The position numbers were made by a program, and so were the translations under genes. The notes under the pieces were generated by a model that ran no database searches, was not told where the DNA came from, and saw nothing but the letters and a program-made list of their open reading frames with translations. Shown here one piece after another: positions 8,033 to 15,359 of a DNA stretch of 28,987 nucleotides. Where the stretch lies: the NCBI GenBank assembly GCA_964579325.1, contig CAZOHN010000021.1, positions 1 to 28,987 on the forward strand. Direction: 5' to 3'. Source of the stretch: CAZOHN01 sp964579325 (GTDB lineage: Bacteria > Pseudomonadota > Alphaproteobacteria > Rhodobacterales > Rhodobacteraceae). How positions within the stretch are numbered: position 1 is the stretch's first letter; each line of letters begins with the position of its first letter.

Positions 8033-8404
8033 ATGGGCAATCGTGTCCTTCTGATCGAGGACGAGCCCAACATCATCGAGGCCATCAGGTTCGTGCTGAC
8101 GCGCGATGGATGGCAGGTTCAGACGCATTCGGAAGGCGCGACGGCCCTGCGGCGGATTGTCGAGGACCGGCCCGATGTCGTCATCCTCGACGTGATGCTG
8201 CCAGGAAAGTCGGGCTTCGACATCCTCTCCGACCTGCGCGCCGAACCCGGCTTCACGGACTTGCCCGTCCTGCTGCTGACCGCAAAGGGCCAAGCCGCCG
8301 ATCGCGCGCGAGCGGAACGGTCCGGGGCCAGCGGCTACATGACCAAGCCATTCTCGAATGCCGAGATGGTGGCCTCGGTCCGAGCGCTCGCCGGCGTGTC
8401 ATGA
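8033..8404 (+). CDS. Receiver-only response regulator
   Basis: A 123-residue CheY-like receiver with no output domain. The acidic pocket Glu9-Asp10, phospho-acceptor Asp53 (VVILDVMLPG), Thr83 and Lys105 (MTKPF) are all present, so it should be phosphorylatable. It starts at ATG 8033 after a GGGAGGAG sequence. Its stop overlaps the start of the 2-TM protein (ATGA), and that gene in turn overlaps the histidine kinase gene. The natural prediction is that the downstream kinase phosphorylates it. With no DNA-binding domain it must act through a protein partner or as a relay intermediate. Confidence 0.93.
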   Translation: MGNRVLLIEDEPNIIEAIRFVLTRDGWQVQTHSEGATALRRIVEDRPDVVILDVMLPGKSGFDILSDLRAEPGFTDLPVLLLTAKGQAADRARAERSGASGYMTKPFSNAEMVASVRALAGVS

Positions 8405-8691
8405 AGGCGCGTAGGCCGCTGTTCTATGAACGGGACGCCTACAGGCGGAGACGTCTCATGGATGCCGCGCGTGTGTTGCCTTTCGTCGGCGTTGTGCTTG
8501 TTCTCGTACCGCTCCTGTGGTCGCCACAATCGACCCCGGCCCCCGACACGGCGCGCGGCGGTGTGTATCTCTTTGCGATCTGGGGCGTTCTCATCGTCGC
8601 AACCTTCGTTCTCGCCCGGCACCTCTCGAGAATCGCGGGCAGACCCGACGGCAAGGCGGGCCGGCTCGACGGGGACGGGGAACGCGGCTGA
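8401..8691 (+). CDS. Small two-TM protein in the sensor operon, unknown function
   Basis: A 96-residue protein from the ATG at 8401, which overlaps the response-regulator stop. The frame is open upstream to 7933, but that portion shadows other sequence. A strongly basic N-terminus (MKARRPLFYERDAYRRRRLM) precedes two membrane helices (about 24-40 and 53-72), and a charged C-terminal tail follows. The TGA at 8689-8691 overlaps the kinase ATG by one base. No family is recognised. The strict translational coupling to a sensor with an integral transporter-like domain suggests an accessory subunit of that sensor, by analogy with small partners of sodium/solute symporters; this is not demonstrated. 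Confidence 0.75.
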   Translation: MKARRPLFYERDAYRRRRLMDAARVLPFVGVVLVLVPLLWSPQSTPAPDTARGGVYLFAIWGVLIVATFVLARHLSRIAGRPDGKAGRLDGDGERG

Positions 8692-11378
8692 TGCTGCCGT
8701 TCAATACTCTCGTCCTGGTCTGCGTCGGCTACGTGATCGTACTGTTTCTGGTGGCCTTCGGTGCCGAGCGTGCGGCGGCGCGGGGGCGCAGCGACTGGCT
8801 CCGCAGCCCGCTCGTCTACACGCTGTCGTTGTCGGTCTACTGCACGGCCTGGACCTTCTACGGAGCCGTTGGCTATGCCGTGCGTTCTGGCCTCGAGTTC
8901 CTCACGATCTATCTTGGACCGACGCTTGTCATGGCGGGCTGGTGGGTGCTTCTGCGCAAGCTCGTGCGCATCGGCAAGGAACAGCGGATCACCTCTGTCG
9001 CCGACCTGCTGTCTGCGCGGTACGGCAAGTCGGCGCTAGTCGGGGCCATCGTCACGCTGATCGCCGTGATCGGCATCACGCCTTACATAGCCCTTCAGCT
9101 TCAGTCGGTCACCATGGCCTTCTCTGCCTTCGCGGCCGAGACGCCCGAACTCCTGCACGGCGATAGCCGCGAAATCGCACTTTGGCTTGCAGGGGGTCTT
9201 GCGTTGTTCGCCGTCCTGTTCGGAACGCGCAACCTCGATGCCGACGAGCGGCACCACGGAGTTGTTCTGGCCATCGCGGTGGAGGCGGTCGTCAAGCTGT
9301 TCGCACTGATTGCAGTTGGGGTATTCGTTGTCTGGGGGCTCGCCGGCGGCCCGACGGACATGTTCGCGCGGATCGAGGCCTCACCGATGGCGGAATGGCC
9401 TCTGGTGCCCGAGCGCTGGGTCGCGCTCACCTTCGTGGCGGGCGCGGCCATTCTATGCCTGCCTCGGATGTTCCAGGTCCTGGTCGTCGAGAACGTCGAC
9501 GAACGGCAGCTTGCGACGGCCTCCTGGGCCTTTCCGCTCTACCTGTTCCTGATGTCGCTCTTCGTCATTCCGATCGCGGTGGTGGGGGTCGAGAGGATGG
9601 GTCCCGAGGCGAACCCCGACCTGTTCGTGCTGACGCTTCCTCTCTCGGAAGGGCGGACCGTTCTGGCGATGCTCGCCTTCCTTGGTGGTTTTTCGGCGGC
9701 GACGTCGATGGTGATCGTGGCGGCCATCGCCATCGCCACGATGGTTTCAAATCACATCGTCTTGCCAGTCTGGCTTTCGCTCCGCGCACCGAATGCCAGG
9801 GTCAGCGAAGACGTGCGCCAGATCGTCCTGAATTCCCGTCGGCTCTCGATCACCTTCATTCTCGCGCTCGGATGGCTCTACTACAGCGTCTCGGGCGGGG
9901 GGGCGGCGCTCGCGGCGATTGGGCTGATCTCTTTCGTGGGCGTGGCGCAGTTCCTGCCGGCGATGATCGGCGGATTGTTCTGGCGGGGGGCGACGCGCAA
10001 CGGTGCCGTTGCCGGTCTCGGAGCAGGGTTCGTCGTCTGGCTCTATACGCTGTTTCTTCCGTCCTTTGCCTCGTCGTCGCCGGCTCTGGCCGAACTCCTG
10101 TCGAACGGCCCGCCGGGCATGACCTGGTTCAAGCCGCATGCCCTGTTCGGGATCGAAGGGATCGATCCGCTGGTACATGCGATCTTCTGGTCGATGACCA
10201 TAAACACATCGATCTTCATCTCGGTGTCGCTTCTTTCCTTCCCCGGGCCGATGGAGCGCTTGCAGGGCGCCGAATTCGTCGGTGTGTTCGATCAAGCAGG
10301 CGGTGGCCCGCGCGGGTGGACGGGCGGCCGTGCCGAGGCCGAGGAAATCCTCGTGATGACTCAGCGGATCCTTGGTCCCGAGGAGGCGCAGGCCCTGTTC
10401 CAGTCGGCGACCGCAGAGCAGGGGACCGCAGGGTTTCTCCCGGAAGTGACGCCCGAATTCCTCGAGCGCCTGGAACGGCGGCTTTCCGGTGCTGTGGGGT
10501 CAGCCACGGCCCATGCCATGCTGGCGCAGGTATCAGGGGGCGTGGCGGTCTCGGTGGATGACCTGATGGCCGTGGCCGACGAGGCCGCCCAGATCATGGA
10601 GTATTCACAGAAGCTGGAGGCGCAGCAGGAGGAACTCACGCGAACCGCTCGCCAGCTCCGCGAGGCCAACCGCAAGCTCACTGAACTCAGCATCCAGAAG
10701 GACGCGTTTCTCAGCCAGATCAGCCACGAGCTTCGGACGCCGATGACCTCCATTCGCGCATTCTCGGAGATCCTCGGCGAGGAAGGGCTCTCGGATGAGG
10801 AACGGACGCGCTATGCCGGTGTCATTCATGACGAAGCGGTGCGGCTCACGCATCTGCTCGATGATCTCCTCGACCTGAGCGTGCTCGAGAACGGCACTGT
10901 GCAGCTGAACCTGCGCGACGGAAACCTCGCCGAGGTCATCGACCGGGCCGTGGGAACGGCAAGCGCCGCGCCCGGGACAAAGCCTTTCCGCATCCTCCGA
11001 GACCGCGAAGCGGAAGAGATCGAGATCGTGACAGACCCTGACCGGTTGGCACAAGTCCTTATCAACCTCATCACCAATGCCCGAAAATACTGCGATGCCG
11101 CCCATCAGGAGATCCGAATCTCCGTGCGGCGCCAGCGGGGCGGAATCCACGTCGACGTGGCAGACAACGGTTCGGGCATCCCGCGCGAAAGCCAGGATAT
11201 CATCTTCGAGAAGTTCGCCCGGCTCGGCGATCATACCCGGGCGGGCGGTGCCGGACTCGGCCTCGCGATCTGCCGCGAGATCATGGAAAAGCTTGGTGGA
11301 TCCATCGCTTACCTGCCTGGACAGGGCGGTGCAGCCTTTCGGCTGACCCTCCCGCGGCGACTTGCACGGGTAGCTTGA
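8691..11378 (+). CDS. Sodium:solute symporter-domain hybrid sensor histidine kinase (CrbS/CbrA-like)
   Basis: An 895-residue protein. The first roughly 520 residues form a 12-13-helix sodium:solute symporter (SSS, PutP-like) fold starting with LVLVCVGYVIVLFLVAF and including the QRITSVADLLSARYGKS segment. A linker and a coiled coil (about 640-675) lead to the HisKA box SQISHELRTPM with phosphorylatable His679. The HATPase_c domain has the N-box with Asn796, DNGSGIP at about 825-831, and a GAGLGLAI lid. No receiver is fused. Such proteins (V. cholerae CrbS, Pseudomonas CbrA) sense or transport a small carbon or nitrogen compound and control its utilisation. ATG 8691 overlaps the preceding stop; the open frame upstream of it is not used. 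The cognate regulator is probably the receiver at 8033. Confidence 0.95.
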   Translation: MLPFNTLVLVCVGYVIVLFLVAFGAERAAARGRSDWLRSPLVYTLSLSVYCTAWTFYGAVGYAVRSGLEFLTIYLGPTLVMAGWWVLLRKLVRIGKEQRITSVADLLSARYGKSALVGAIVTLIAVIGITPYIALQLQSVTMAFSAFAAETPELLHGDSREIALWLAGGLALFAVLFGTRNLDADERHHGVVLAIAVEAVVKLFALIAVGVFVVWGLAGGPTDMFARIEASPMAEWPLVPERWVALTFVAGAAILCLPRMFQVLVVENVDERQLATASWAFPLYLFLMSLFVIPIAVVGVERMGPEANPDLFVLTLPLSEGRTVLAMLAFLGGFSAATSMVIVAAIAIATMVSNHIVLPVWLSLRAPNARVSEDVRQIVLNSRRLSITFILALGWLYYSVSGGGAALAAIGLISFVGVAQFLPAMIGGLFWRGATRNGAVAGLGAGFVVWLYTLFLPSFASSSPALAELLSNGPPGMTWFKPHALFGIEGIDPLVHAIFWSMTINTSIFISVSLLSFPGPMERLQGAEFVGVFDQAGGGPRGWTGGRAEAEEILVMTQRILGPEEAQALFQSATAEQGTAGFLPEVTPEFLERLERRLSGAVGSATAHAMLAQVSGGVAVSVDDLMAVADEAAQIMEYSQKLEAQQEELTRTARQLREANRKLTELSIQKDAFLSQISHELRTPMTSIRAFSEILGEEGLSDEERTRYAGVIHDEAVRLTHLLDDLLDLSVLENGTVQLNLRDGNLAEVIDRAVGTASAAPGTKPFRILRDREAEEIEIVTDPDRLAQVLINLITNARKYCDAAHQEIRISVRRQRGGIHVDVADNGSGIPRESQDIIFEKFARLGDHTRAGGAGLGLAICREIMEKLGGSIAYLPGQGGAAFRLTLPRRLARVA

Positions 11379-11461
11379 CGCGGCAGACCGAGCGCGGGGC
11401 TCAACCGTTTGTCAACTTCGATCGGGCAAGTCTTGGCCCAAGGTGACAGGTGGCATTCGGC

Positions 11462-12649
11462 ATGAGCGAGGCTCGGGCAATTTCGGTACTCAAGCGCAAG
11501 GCTGCACCGCGGCCGGCATCGGGGCCTGTCGATGCGGCGGGCCAACCGCTTCCCCGGGCTGCAAAGGCGCTGGTCGACGCGGTGAAGCGCGTTGGCGAAG
11601 AGGCGCTGAACATCGGGATCGAGGCCTCCTCTCCGGTGGAGACGAGGGCTACGCCGAACGAGATCATGGAGCGGCTACCCGAAAGCCCTTTCCTCGCGGT
11701 TCTCGAAGGCCCGGACGGCGGCGTCGGCGTCTTCGTGCTCGACCTGCCCGCACTGTCCTGCCTCATCGAGACGATCACGACCGGAAAGGTGAGTTCGCAG
11801 TCCCCGCTGCAACGCCGGCCCACACGGGTCGATGCCGGGTTGATGGAGGATCTGATCGACCGGCTCCTCGCCGAATTCGAGAGCCCGTTGCTCGACTGCG
11901 ACGAGGCGCGATGGGCCTCGGGCTGGCGCTACCAGTTCTTCCTCTCGGAACCGCGACCCCTCGCCATCGTACTCGAGGAAGCGACGCACCGGATTGTCGA
12001 GACCGAACTTCGCTTTGCGGGCGGGGCCCGCACCGGTCGCATGCAGATCGTGGTTCCGGCCGTCGGCCGGGCCGAGCCGCGGCCTGCGCCGTTGCCGCCG
12101 GAAGGAACGCATGATGCGCGGCGCAATGGTGACTGGACCCTCGGGTTGACGCGCAACGTCGATGCTTCGCACGCTGTCGTCGAGGCCGTTCTGGGGAAGG
12201 TTCGGCTCCCGTTGAGTGCGCTCTCGGCGCTCGCTCCGGGGGACAGGATCGCGTTTTCGATGGATGCGCTCTCGGCGGTGCGGATCGCCGGTCCGGGAGG
12301 CGTTCCCGTCGCGCTCGCTCGGCTTGGGCGGGCAGAGGGACGCAGAGCCGTCAAGATCATCGAGGCAGAGGACGCCGACCTCCCCCATCCGCTGGAGGAA
12401 GGCGTGGTGATCGAGGCTGGAACGCTCGCCTCAAGGCCGACAGCACCGGCATCGGCTGCACTGACGCCATCGCTTGGCCTGACTGCACGGGAGTCCCGGG
12501 TGACTCCTCAGGGAACGAACACCGCCCCGGCGGTCCCGATGAGCGCTGACACAGACGGCATCGACGCAGGTGACCTACCCGATCTCGGGGCCGGTTTTCC
12601 GATGGCCGCCATGACGATGGATGACTTGCCGGGGCTTCCCGAGGTCTGA
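11462..12649 (+). CDS. FliM/FliN-like SpoA-domain protein
   Basis: A 395-residue protein. ATG 11462 is chosen because related proteins begin MSEx..SxLxRKA; GTG 11450 is possible and adds four residues. An N-terminal region with low similarity to the FliM middle domain (about 30-200) precedes a SpoA/FliMN C-terminal module at about 235-300. That module holds VVEAVLGKVRLPLSALSALAPGD and a following VALARLGR strand. The last 95 residues are Pro/Ala/Thr-rich and probably disordered. SpoA modules build the cytoplasmic C-ring of flagellar motors and type III secretion. No other flagellar gene lies in the window. It follows the sensor kinase by about 80 nt on the same strand, so it may share control with it. 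Confidence 0.8.
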   Translation: MSEARAISVLKRKAAPRPASGPVDAAGQPLPRAAKALVDAVKRVGEEALNIGIEASSPVETRATPNEIMERLPESPFLAVLEGPDGGVGVFVLDLPALSCLIETITTGKVSSQSPLQRRPTRVDAGLMEDLIDRLLAEFESPLLDCDEARWASGWRYQFFLSEPRPLAIVLEEATHRIVETELRFAGGARTGRMQIVVPAVGRAEPRPAPLPPEGTHDARRNGDWTLGLTRNVDASHAVVEAVLGKVRLPLSALSALAPGDRIAFSMDALSAVRIAGPGGVPVALARLGRAEGRRAVKIIEAEDADLPHPLEEGVVIEAGTLASRPTAPASAALTPSLGLTARESRVTPQGTNTAPAVPMSADTDGIDAGDLPDLGAGFPMAAMTMDDLPGLPEV

Positions 12650-12710
12650 GCGAAAGGACGACGCGCCGGATCACGCCATTCGCCCGGCCGCCGAATTTGC
12701 GCTGACGGAC

Positions 12711-13142
12711 CTATCGGCGTCGTGCCAGTGCCTCGATCTGCGGCCTCAGGTGGCCCTGATCGTAGCCCGCCGCCTCGGTCGCAGCCAGGATGCTTTCGGT
12801 GTCCAGCCGGCCTGCTTGCGCCAGCGCCCAGACGATCGACGACCGGTTGCCACTGGCGCAGTAGGCGAGCACGGGCCCATCGGACTCCGCCAGGGCCGCC
12901 GCCTGCGCCTCGACGTTCTCCATGCTGAGTTGGCCGCCAATCACCGGATTCACGACGAACTTCAACCCCGCCGCTTCCGCCGCGGCCCGCATCACCCCGG
13001 TATGATGCGACGCCGGGATCTCGCCGTCGGGCCTGTTGTCGATCACGGTGCTGTAGCCGGCAACCTTGATTGCAGCCATGTCGGCGGCATCAATTTGCGG
13101 CGAGACCGCATAGGTGGGCGACAGGGGGCGTATGTCCAACAT
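12711..13142 (-). CDS. TIGR01244-type sulfurtransferase (rhodanese-like/BLH N-domain)
   Basis: A 143-residue cytoplasmic protein with a dual-specificity-phosphatase-like fold. The active loop is Cys95-Ala-Ser-Gly-Asn-Arg100, a six-residue CX4R loop as in rhodaneses, not the CX5R of phosphatases, which supports a sulfur-transfer role. The opening LSPTYAVSPQIDAADM and the DNRPDGE motif (35-41) are diagnostic of the family that is often fused or adjacent to persulfide dioxygenase. It is the last gene of the four-gene minus-strand sulfide operon and starts 10 nt after the YeeE/YedE gene stop. It probably moves sulfane sulfur to or from glutathione persulfide. Confidence 0.88.
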   Translation of the reverse strand: MLDIRPLSPTYAVSPQIDAADMAAIKVAGYSTVIDNRPDGEIPASHHTGVMRAAAEAAGLKFVVNPVIGGQLSMENVEAQAAALAESDGPVLAYCASGNRSSIVWALAQAGRLDTESILAATEAAGYDQGHLRPQIEALARRR

Positions 13143-13152
13143 GAACCCCTAT

Positions 13153-13587
13153 CTATGCCGGCCGCGGCATCGCGTCCAGTCGTGCGCGCAGTGGAACCGC
13201 GATCATCATGCCGGCGATCATCGCGGCGAAGAACACGAATCCCCCGCTGCCCCCGAAGCTCAGCAGGGCGATGGCTGGGGCCGGGCAAAGGCCTGTGAGA
13301 GCCCAGCCCGCGCCGAACATCGTCGAGCCGACGATCAGGTTGCGGTCAAGGCGGGCGGGTGGCTTGGGAGGAAAGACCCCGCCAAGTGCGGGCCGCCGCC
13401 CCTCGGTGAGGCGCCAGGCGAAGAACATGGGTACCACGGCGCCGCCCAGCACAAACGCGAGCGTCGGGTCCCAGTCCCCGAAGATGTCGAGCCATCCCTG
13501 AACCTTGGTGGTGTCGACCATGCCCGACACGAGGAGCCCCGCCCCGAACAGGCCGCCCACGAGGAAAGCGAGAAGATTTCGCGTCAT
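13153..13587 (-). CDS. YeeE/YedE family half-transporter (PmpB-like)
   Basis: A 144-residue integral membrane protein with about four helices. The frame is open from 13653, but the ATG at 13587 (MTRNLLAFLVGGLFGAGLL) lies one base after the upstream gene's stop and gives the usual start. The family signatures are FGAGLLVSGM near the N-terminus and GWALTGLCPAPAI (about 104-116), with the conserved Cys found in the TsuA/YeeE thiosulfate channel. Two short YeeE/YedE proteins encoded side by side (PmpA and PmpB) together equal one full-length TsuA-like transporter and are common in sulfide-detoxification operons. It probably conducts thiosulfate or another sulfur species. Confidence 0.9.
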   Translation of the reverse strand: MTRNLLAFLVGGLFGAGLLVSGMVDTTKVQGWLDIFGDWDPTLAFVLGGAVVPMFFAWRLTEGRRPALGGVFPPKPPARLDRNLIVGSTMFGAGWALTGLCPAPAIALLSFGGSGGFVFFAAMIAGMMIAVPLRARLDAMPRPA

Positions 13588-13588
13588 G

Positions 13589-14014
13589 TCAGATGATCCC
13601 GAGAAGGTGGCGAAAGATGAGCATGGCGACAGCGCCAGCGGCGAGATACACAAACGTCGCCACGATCCCGCGCGGCGAGAGCCGCGAGATACCGCAGACC
13701 CCGTGGCCGGAGGTGCATCCGTTCGCCAACCGCGTGCCGACGCCTACCAGCAGCCCTCCTGCGATCAGCACCCACCAGTTCGGGGTGATGTGGGCGTCAA
13801 CCTCGGTGTAGAGCGGCACGATCAGGATCGGGCCAAGGACAAGGCCGGCCAGCAACGCGGCACGTTCGGCCCAGGTGTCCCTGCCCGAGCCGTCGAGCAG
13901 CCCGCCGAGGATCCCCGAGGCGCCGAGAATGCGGCCGTTGGCGAGCAGATAGAGGGCGGCGGCACCGCCGATGAGGAGGCCCCCGAGGAGGCCCATGATC
14001 CAGTCTTGTTCCAT
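13589..14014 (-). CDS. YeeE/YedE family half-transporter (PmpA-like)
   Basis: A 141-residue membrane protein and partner of the next gene. Helices are visible at about 6-25, 48-68, 77-97 and 115-135. The signature NGCTSGHGVCGISRLSPRG (about 99-117) carries the two conserved cysteines of the YeeE/YedE family, the residues that relay thiosulfate in TsuA. It starts 27 nt downstream of the persulfide dioxygenase stop, and its own stop almost touches the PmpB start, so the operon is compact. The sulfur compound moved is not established from the sequence. Confidence 0.9.
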   Translation of the reverse strand: MEQDWIMGLLGGLLIGGAAALYLLANGRILGASGILGGLLDGSGRDTWAERAALLAGLVLGPILIVPLYTEVDAHITPNWWVLIAGGLLVGVGTRLANGCTSGHGVCGISRLSPRGIVATFVYLAAGAVAMLIFRHLLGII

Positions 14015-14041
14015 GGTTTGCGCGTTTCCGGTGCTGGCCCT

Positions 14042-14905
14042 TCAGAGGGCGTTGATCGGCAGTTTCAGGTAGGACACGCCGTTGTCCTCGGCCGGAGGCA
14101 TCTGCCCCGCCCGCATGTTCACTTGAAGCGAGGGCAGGATCAGCCGCGGCATGCCCAGTGTTGCGTCGCGGGCCTGGCGCATGGCGACGAAATCTTCCTT
14201 CGTGTTCCCCGCTCCGACGTGGCAATTGAGCGCCTTCTGCTCGCCGACCGTCGACTCCCAGGCATAGTGATCACGACCTTCGGCCTTGTAGTCATGGCAG
14301 GTGAAGATGCGCGTTTCGTCCGGCAGGGAGAGGATCTTCTGCACACTGTCCCACATCGTGGAAGCCGACCCGCCGGGGAAGTCGCAGCGCGCGGTTCCGA
14401 AGTCCGGCATGAACAGCGTGTCGCCCACGAAGGCGGCGTCGCCGAACACGTAGGTCATGCAGGCAGGGGTATGGCCTGGCGTGTGCAGCACATCGCCGCG
14501 CATCTGGCCGACGTGGAGGCTGTCGCCATCGAGCAGAAGCCGGTCGAATTGCGACCCGTCGCGCTGGAACGCCGTGCCTTCGTTGAAGATCTTGCCGAAG
14601 GTATCCTGCACGATCGTGATGTTCGCACCGATCCCGAGCTTTCCGCCCAGCCTCTCCTGCAGGTAGGGCGCTGCCGAGAGGTGGTCGGCGTGGACATGCG
14701 TCTCGAGGTGCCAGTCGACCTCAAGCCCGTTGCCATGGACAAACTCGATCACGGCATCGGCCGAAGCCGAGGAGGTGCGGCCCGACGCTGGCTCGAAGTC
14801 CAGAACGCTGTCGATCACTGCACATTTCCGGCTCTCTGGGTCGCGAACGACGTAGGTCACGGTGTTTGTGTCCTCGTCGAAGAAGGCGGTCACGTCGGGG
14901 GTCAT
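14042..14905 (-). CDS. blh: Persulfide dioxygenase, MBL-fold (ETHE1/Blh-like)
   Basis: A 287-residue metallo-beta-lactamase-fold enzyme, the first gene of the sulfide operon. It oxidises glutathione persulfide to sulfite using a mononuclear iron. Metal and active-site residues are visible: HVHADH (70-75), the GHTP loop with His145, GDTLF with Asp162, the PDFGTARCDF stretch (167-176) characteristic of persulfide dioxygenases, and TCHDY with His204. Its length matches BigR-regulated Blh proteins, which lack a fused rhodanese; here the sulfurtransferase is encoded separately at 12711. ATG 14905 has a GGAG site about 8 nt upstream. An FNR-like box and an inverted repeat lie in its promoter region (listed). 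No bigR/sqrR gene lies in the window. Confidence 0.92.
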   Translation of the reverse strand: MTPDVTAFFDEDTNTVTYVVRDPESRKCAVIDSVLDFEPASGRTSSASADAVIEFVHGNGLEVDWHLETHVHADHLSAAPYLQERLGGKLGIGANITIVQDTFGKIFNEGTAFQRDGSQFDRLLLDGDSLHVGQMRGDVLHTPGHTPACMTYVFGDAAFVGDTLFMPDFGTARCDFPGGSASTMWDSVQKILSLPDETRIFTCHDYKAEGRDHYAWESTVGEQKALNCHVGAGNTKEDFVAMRQARDATLGMPRLILPSLQVNMRAGQMPPAEDNGVSYLKLPINAL

Positions 14906-14918
14906 CCGGTTCGCTCCG

Positions 14919-14934
14919 TTTGATCTGCATCAAA
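14919..14934. promoter_or_regulatory. Perfect FNR/CRP-family box upstream of the persulfide operon
   Basis: TTTGATCTGCATCAAA is a perfect palindrome and matches the FNR/FnrL consensus TTGAT-N4-ATCAA exactly. It lies only 14 nt upstream of the persulfide dioxygenase start codon and overlaps the left arm of the next inverted repeat. That position suggests it could repress the minus-strand gene or act on the divergent one. NnrR/DNR-type regulators recognise nearly the same sequence, so the exact factor is open. Confidence 0.75.
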
Positions 14935-14959
14935 CATATGCGAAAGGAGAGATATGTTT
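14932..14959. promoter_or_regulatory. Inverted repeat AAACATAT-N12-ATATGTTT, candidate sulfide-responsive operator
   Basis: Perfect 8-bp arms at 14932-14939 and 14952-14959 with a 12-nt spacer. The arm centres are two helical turns apart, suiting a homodimeric ArsR-type repressor. BigR and SqrR of this family control persulfide dioxygenase operons in alphaproteobacteria through A+T-rich palindromes. I infer that this is their operator here; the repressor gene lies outside the window. Confidence 0.55.
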
Positions 14960-14975
14960 CAAGCGCTCGTCACTC

Positions 14976-14989
14976 TTGACGTGCATCAA
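14976..14989 (+). promoter_or_regulatory. Second FNR-like box, upstream of the DksA-like gene
   Basis: TTGACGTGCATCAA differs from TTGAT-N4-ATCAA by a single base. Its centre (14982.5) is about 59 nt before the DksA-like start codon. If it sat at -41.5 as in class II FNR promoters, transcription would begin near 15024, giving a short leader that contains the GGAGGA site at 15031. Confidence 0.6.
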
Positions 14990-15041
14990 GGCGGCGTGAC
15001 CGGCGATCGCACATCGTCGTTCGAACGAATGGAGGACAGGC

Positions 15042-15359
15042 ATGGTACCGCTGAACGCGCGCAAGGCGTCTTTGATGGAACGGCTGGCTGAACTGGACGC
15101 CAGACTGCATCGTATCGACGATGCGTTGGACGAACCGCCCCTGAAGGATTGGGAAGAAGCGGCAGTCGAGCGCGAGGGAGACGAGGTACTCGAGAGCATC
15201 GGCACTGCGGGACTGCACGAGATCGAGATGATCCACGCGGCATTGGCGCGGATCGAGGCGGGCGAGTACGGGTACTGTGTGAAATGCGGGGCTGAGATCG
15301 CGCAGGAGCGCCTCAACGTCATCCCGGCGACGCCGTTCTGCCGCAACTGTGCGACCTGA
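15042..15359 (+). CDS. TraR/DksA-family zinc-finger transcription factor
   Basis: A 105-residue DksA-like protein that should bind in the secondary channel of RNA polymerase. An N-terminal coiled coil (about 5-70) is followed by the C4 zinc finger C79-X2-C82-X17-C100-X2-C103. The coiled-coil tip carries Asp36-X2-Glu39-X-Ala41, a DxxExA variant of the canonical DxxDxA, as found in shorter DksA paralogues. It is clearly shorter than the 140-150 residues of true DksA. It is transcribed away from the persulfide operon behind an FNR-like box, so oxygen- or sulfide-linked expression is plausible. Start ATG 15042 has a good GGAGGA site 5 nt upstream. Confidence 0.9.
   Translation: MVPLNARKASLMERLAELDARLHRIDDALDEPPLKDWEEAAVEREGDEVLESIGTAGLHEIEMIHAALARIEAGEYGYCVKCGAEIAQERLNVIPATPFCRNCAT

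Noticed and set aside
13505..14923. 472-codon plus-strand ORF opposite the sulfide operon
   Set aside because: It lies entirely antisense to three well-supported genes with recognised catalytic motifs and has a low-complexity, charged composition typical of a GC-rich shadow frame.
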